DNA of 64,000 bases, from positions 310,001-374,000 of the forward strand of contig JAZGTH010000048.1 of NCBI GenBank assembly GCA_036877525.1, in the 5' to 3' direction. Made by a program: the position numbers and the translations under genes. Source of the stretch: Chromobotia macracanthus (taxonomy: Eukaryota > Chordata > Actinopteri > Cypriniformes > Botiidae). Below the pieces are notes generated by a model. The model had not been told where the DNA came from, ran no database searches, and was given only the letters and a program-made list of their open reading frames with translations. Each line of letters begins with the position of its first letter. Position 1 is the first letter of the stretch. Shown here in pieces: positions 63,050-64,000 of the stretch.

Positions 63050-63114
63050 TGTCTCTGTGCTGATTTTCAACACCACCTCACACAGTTTCATCCTGGTCAA
63101 GCAGTTTCGCCCAG
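63050..63114 (+). CDS. nudt14: NUDT14 internal exon, start of the Nudix fold
   Basis: 65 bp after a good acceptor (pyrimidine tract then 'ctctctag') and before GTAATG. It reads 'VSVLIFNTTSH' then 'SFILVKQFRP', matching the segment of vertebrate NUDT14 that begins the Nudix fold. The first base completes a codon from the previous exon (consistent with Ser). The last base G starts a codon expected to be Ala in the next exon. These phases agree with the family's gene structure as I recall it. The catalytic Nudix box (GX5EX7REUXEEXGU) is further downstream, outside the window. There is no frame damage, so the gene looks intact here. Confidence 0.88.
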
Positions 63115-64000
63115 GTAATGCTCCACAGTCCTTGTTCTAATATCATATTTGATTAATTTTCATTTTTTTAAATATAGTTCTTTTCACAGTGTTGCATTGT
63201 TGCAAGGCAGCTTTACATAGGATGTCTTATGGTTCTCCACATGTGATTTTTTTTCTCCACATGTGAGAAACTGACTGCTTTTAGTGGTAATTATGTTTCC
63301 ATTATACATAATGACCAATTTATTGAACAATTTGTACATTTGGGTTAGGGTTTTGTTACAGAAAACCCTTAATGATAATCCGCTTGTTAAGTTGCAAGTA
63401 CCGTAAGGAGTACCGTTTCTGGGTCCAAGGCTCCACTCATTTCAGGTGAGACTGTGATCTCAATGGCCATTTATGAGCACTTTATTTATTTCACACATTT
63501 AAGCTAAGCTTCTATAAACGCGCTGTACACAACAGGCTCCTGGACACCAGTATTTTAATGATTCCAGAAAGATGAATCACTGTCTGGCCTTAAGGGTTTT
63601 GGTATGGCGTAATGGTTAGGATAGCAGTGTTTTTCTGTAGTTTTTGCAGCACATTGTGAGTGTTTCATAGTATTGTTGGTTGTTTGCTTTAGGCATCTGA
63701 TTGGGCGTTTGGACCTGGAAACAGTAGAATGCGACGTCAGACAAGTGAAAACTCAAAATGTTAACAATTCTTAACAAGGGGTCTAAATATAATCCTGACT
63801 GAAATCGCCATGGTTAGTCTCCTAGAGTTAGGATGTTTTCGTAATAAGACCTTCCTTATGAGTCTGTAATGCTCAGCTTCAAATCCACAAGGATTACTTT
63901 TCCTTGAAACATATCCCAGAAACAATATACTCTGCAAATCAGTAAATACTTAGAGGATCCAATAGAGCAGAGGTCTTCAACCTGGCATGTGTGAGGCTTG
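63115..64000 (+). other. nudt14: NUDT14 intron, continuing past the window
   Basis: No further NUDT14 exon was recognised. The last 33 bases ('cagaggtcttcaacc' at 63,968) resemble the terminus of a hAT-type element running off the right edge; this is weak because the rest cannot be seen. Confidence 0.5.

Overview
This is eukaryotic nuclear DNA, almost certainly from a teleost fish. It is AT-rich and gene-poor, with GT-AG exons, microsatellites and many transposon types familiar from fish: a tRNA-type SINE, an L2-like tail, a Tc1 element, TTAA-flanked MITEs, a DIRS-type recombinase relic and a solo LTR. Nothing prokaryotic is present (no operons, CRISPR or phage genes). Most short open frames are chance frames or frames inside repeats.

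Layout. (1) Positions 1 to about 21,780 are one head-to-tail satellite array that runs off the left edge. Its monomers are about 305-330 bp (one longer type is about 500 bp). They form higher-order repeats, clearest as three consecutive near-identical 2.52-kb copies between 3,001 and 10,572. The last 2 kb are more divergent and fade into relics near 22,070. (2) 22.1-45.2 kb holds no gene I can support. It contains a DIRS-type recombinase relic with a strong inverted repeat (24.3-24.8 kb), a dispersed repeat (25.1-25.8 kb), a complete solo LTR with its target duplication and a nested short SINE (33.3-34.0 kb), a TTAA MITE (35.5 kb), an integrase-type fragment (37.4 kb), an inverted-terminus element (37.9 kb), a minus-strand SINE (40 kb), two more MITEs, and a frameshifted copy of a multi-copy fish protein family (41.7-43.5 kb). 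(3) A CpG-rich, apparently bidirectional promoter lies at 45.2-45.9 kb. (4) From 45,714 to beyond the right edge is the 5' part of NUDT14, a Nudix UDP-sugar pyrophosphatase. Exon 1 (45,714-45,794) and an exon at 63,050-63,114 are clear; the small exon expected between them was not found.

The 17-kb interval between those exons carries a tandem repeat cluster, a dead Tc1 element with another element nested in it, and an imperfect palindrome of about 2.5 kb (59,777-62,264). The palindrome's roughly 1-kb arms match along their length. A transcript of the gene would fold there into a long hairpin, and the left arm carries a near-perfect CTCF-type motif. I consider the palindrome and the satellite's higher-order structure the two most notable signals in the window.

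All family assignments come from reading by eye. No alignment or database search was run, and identities given as approximate are estimates.
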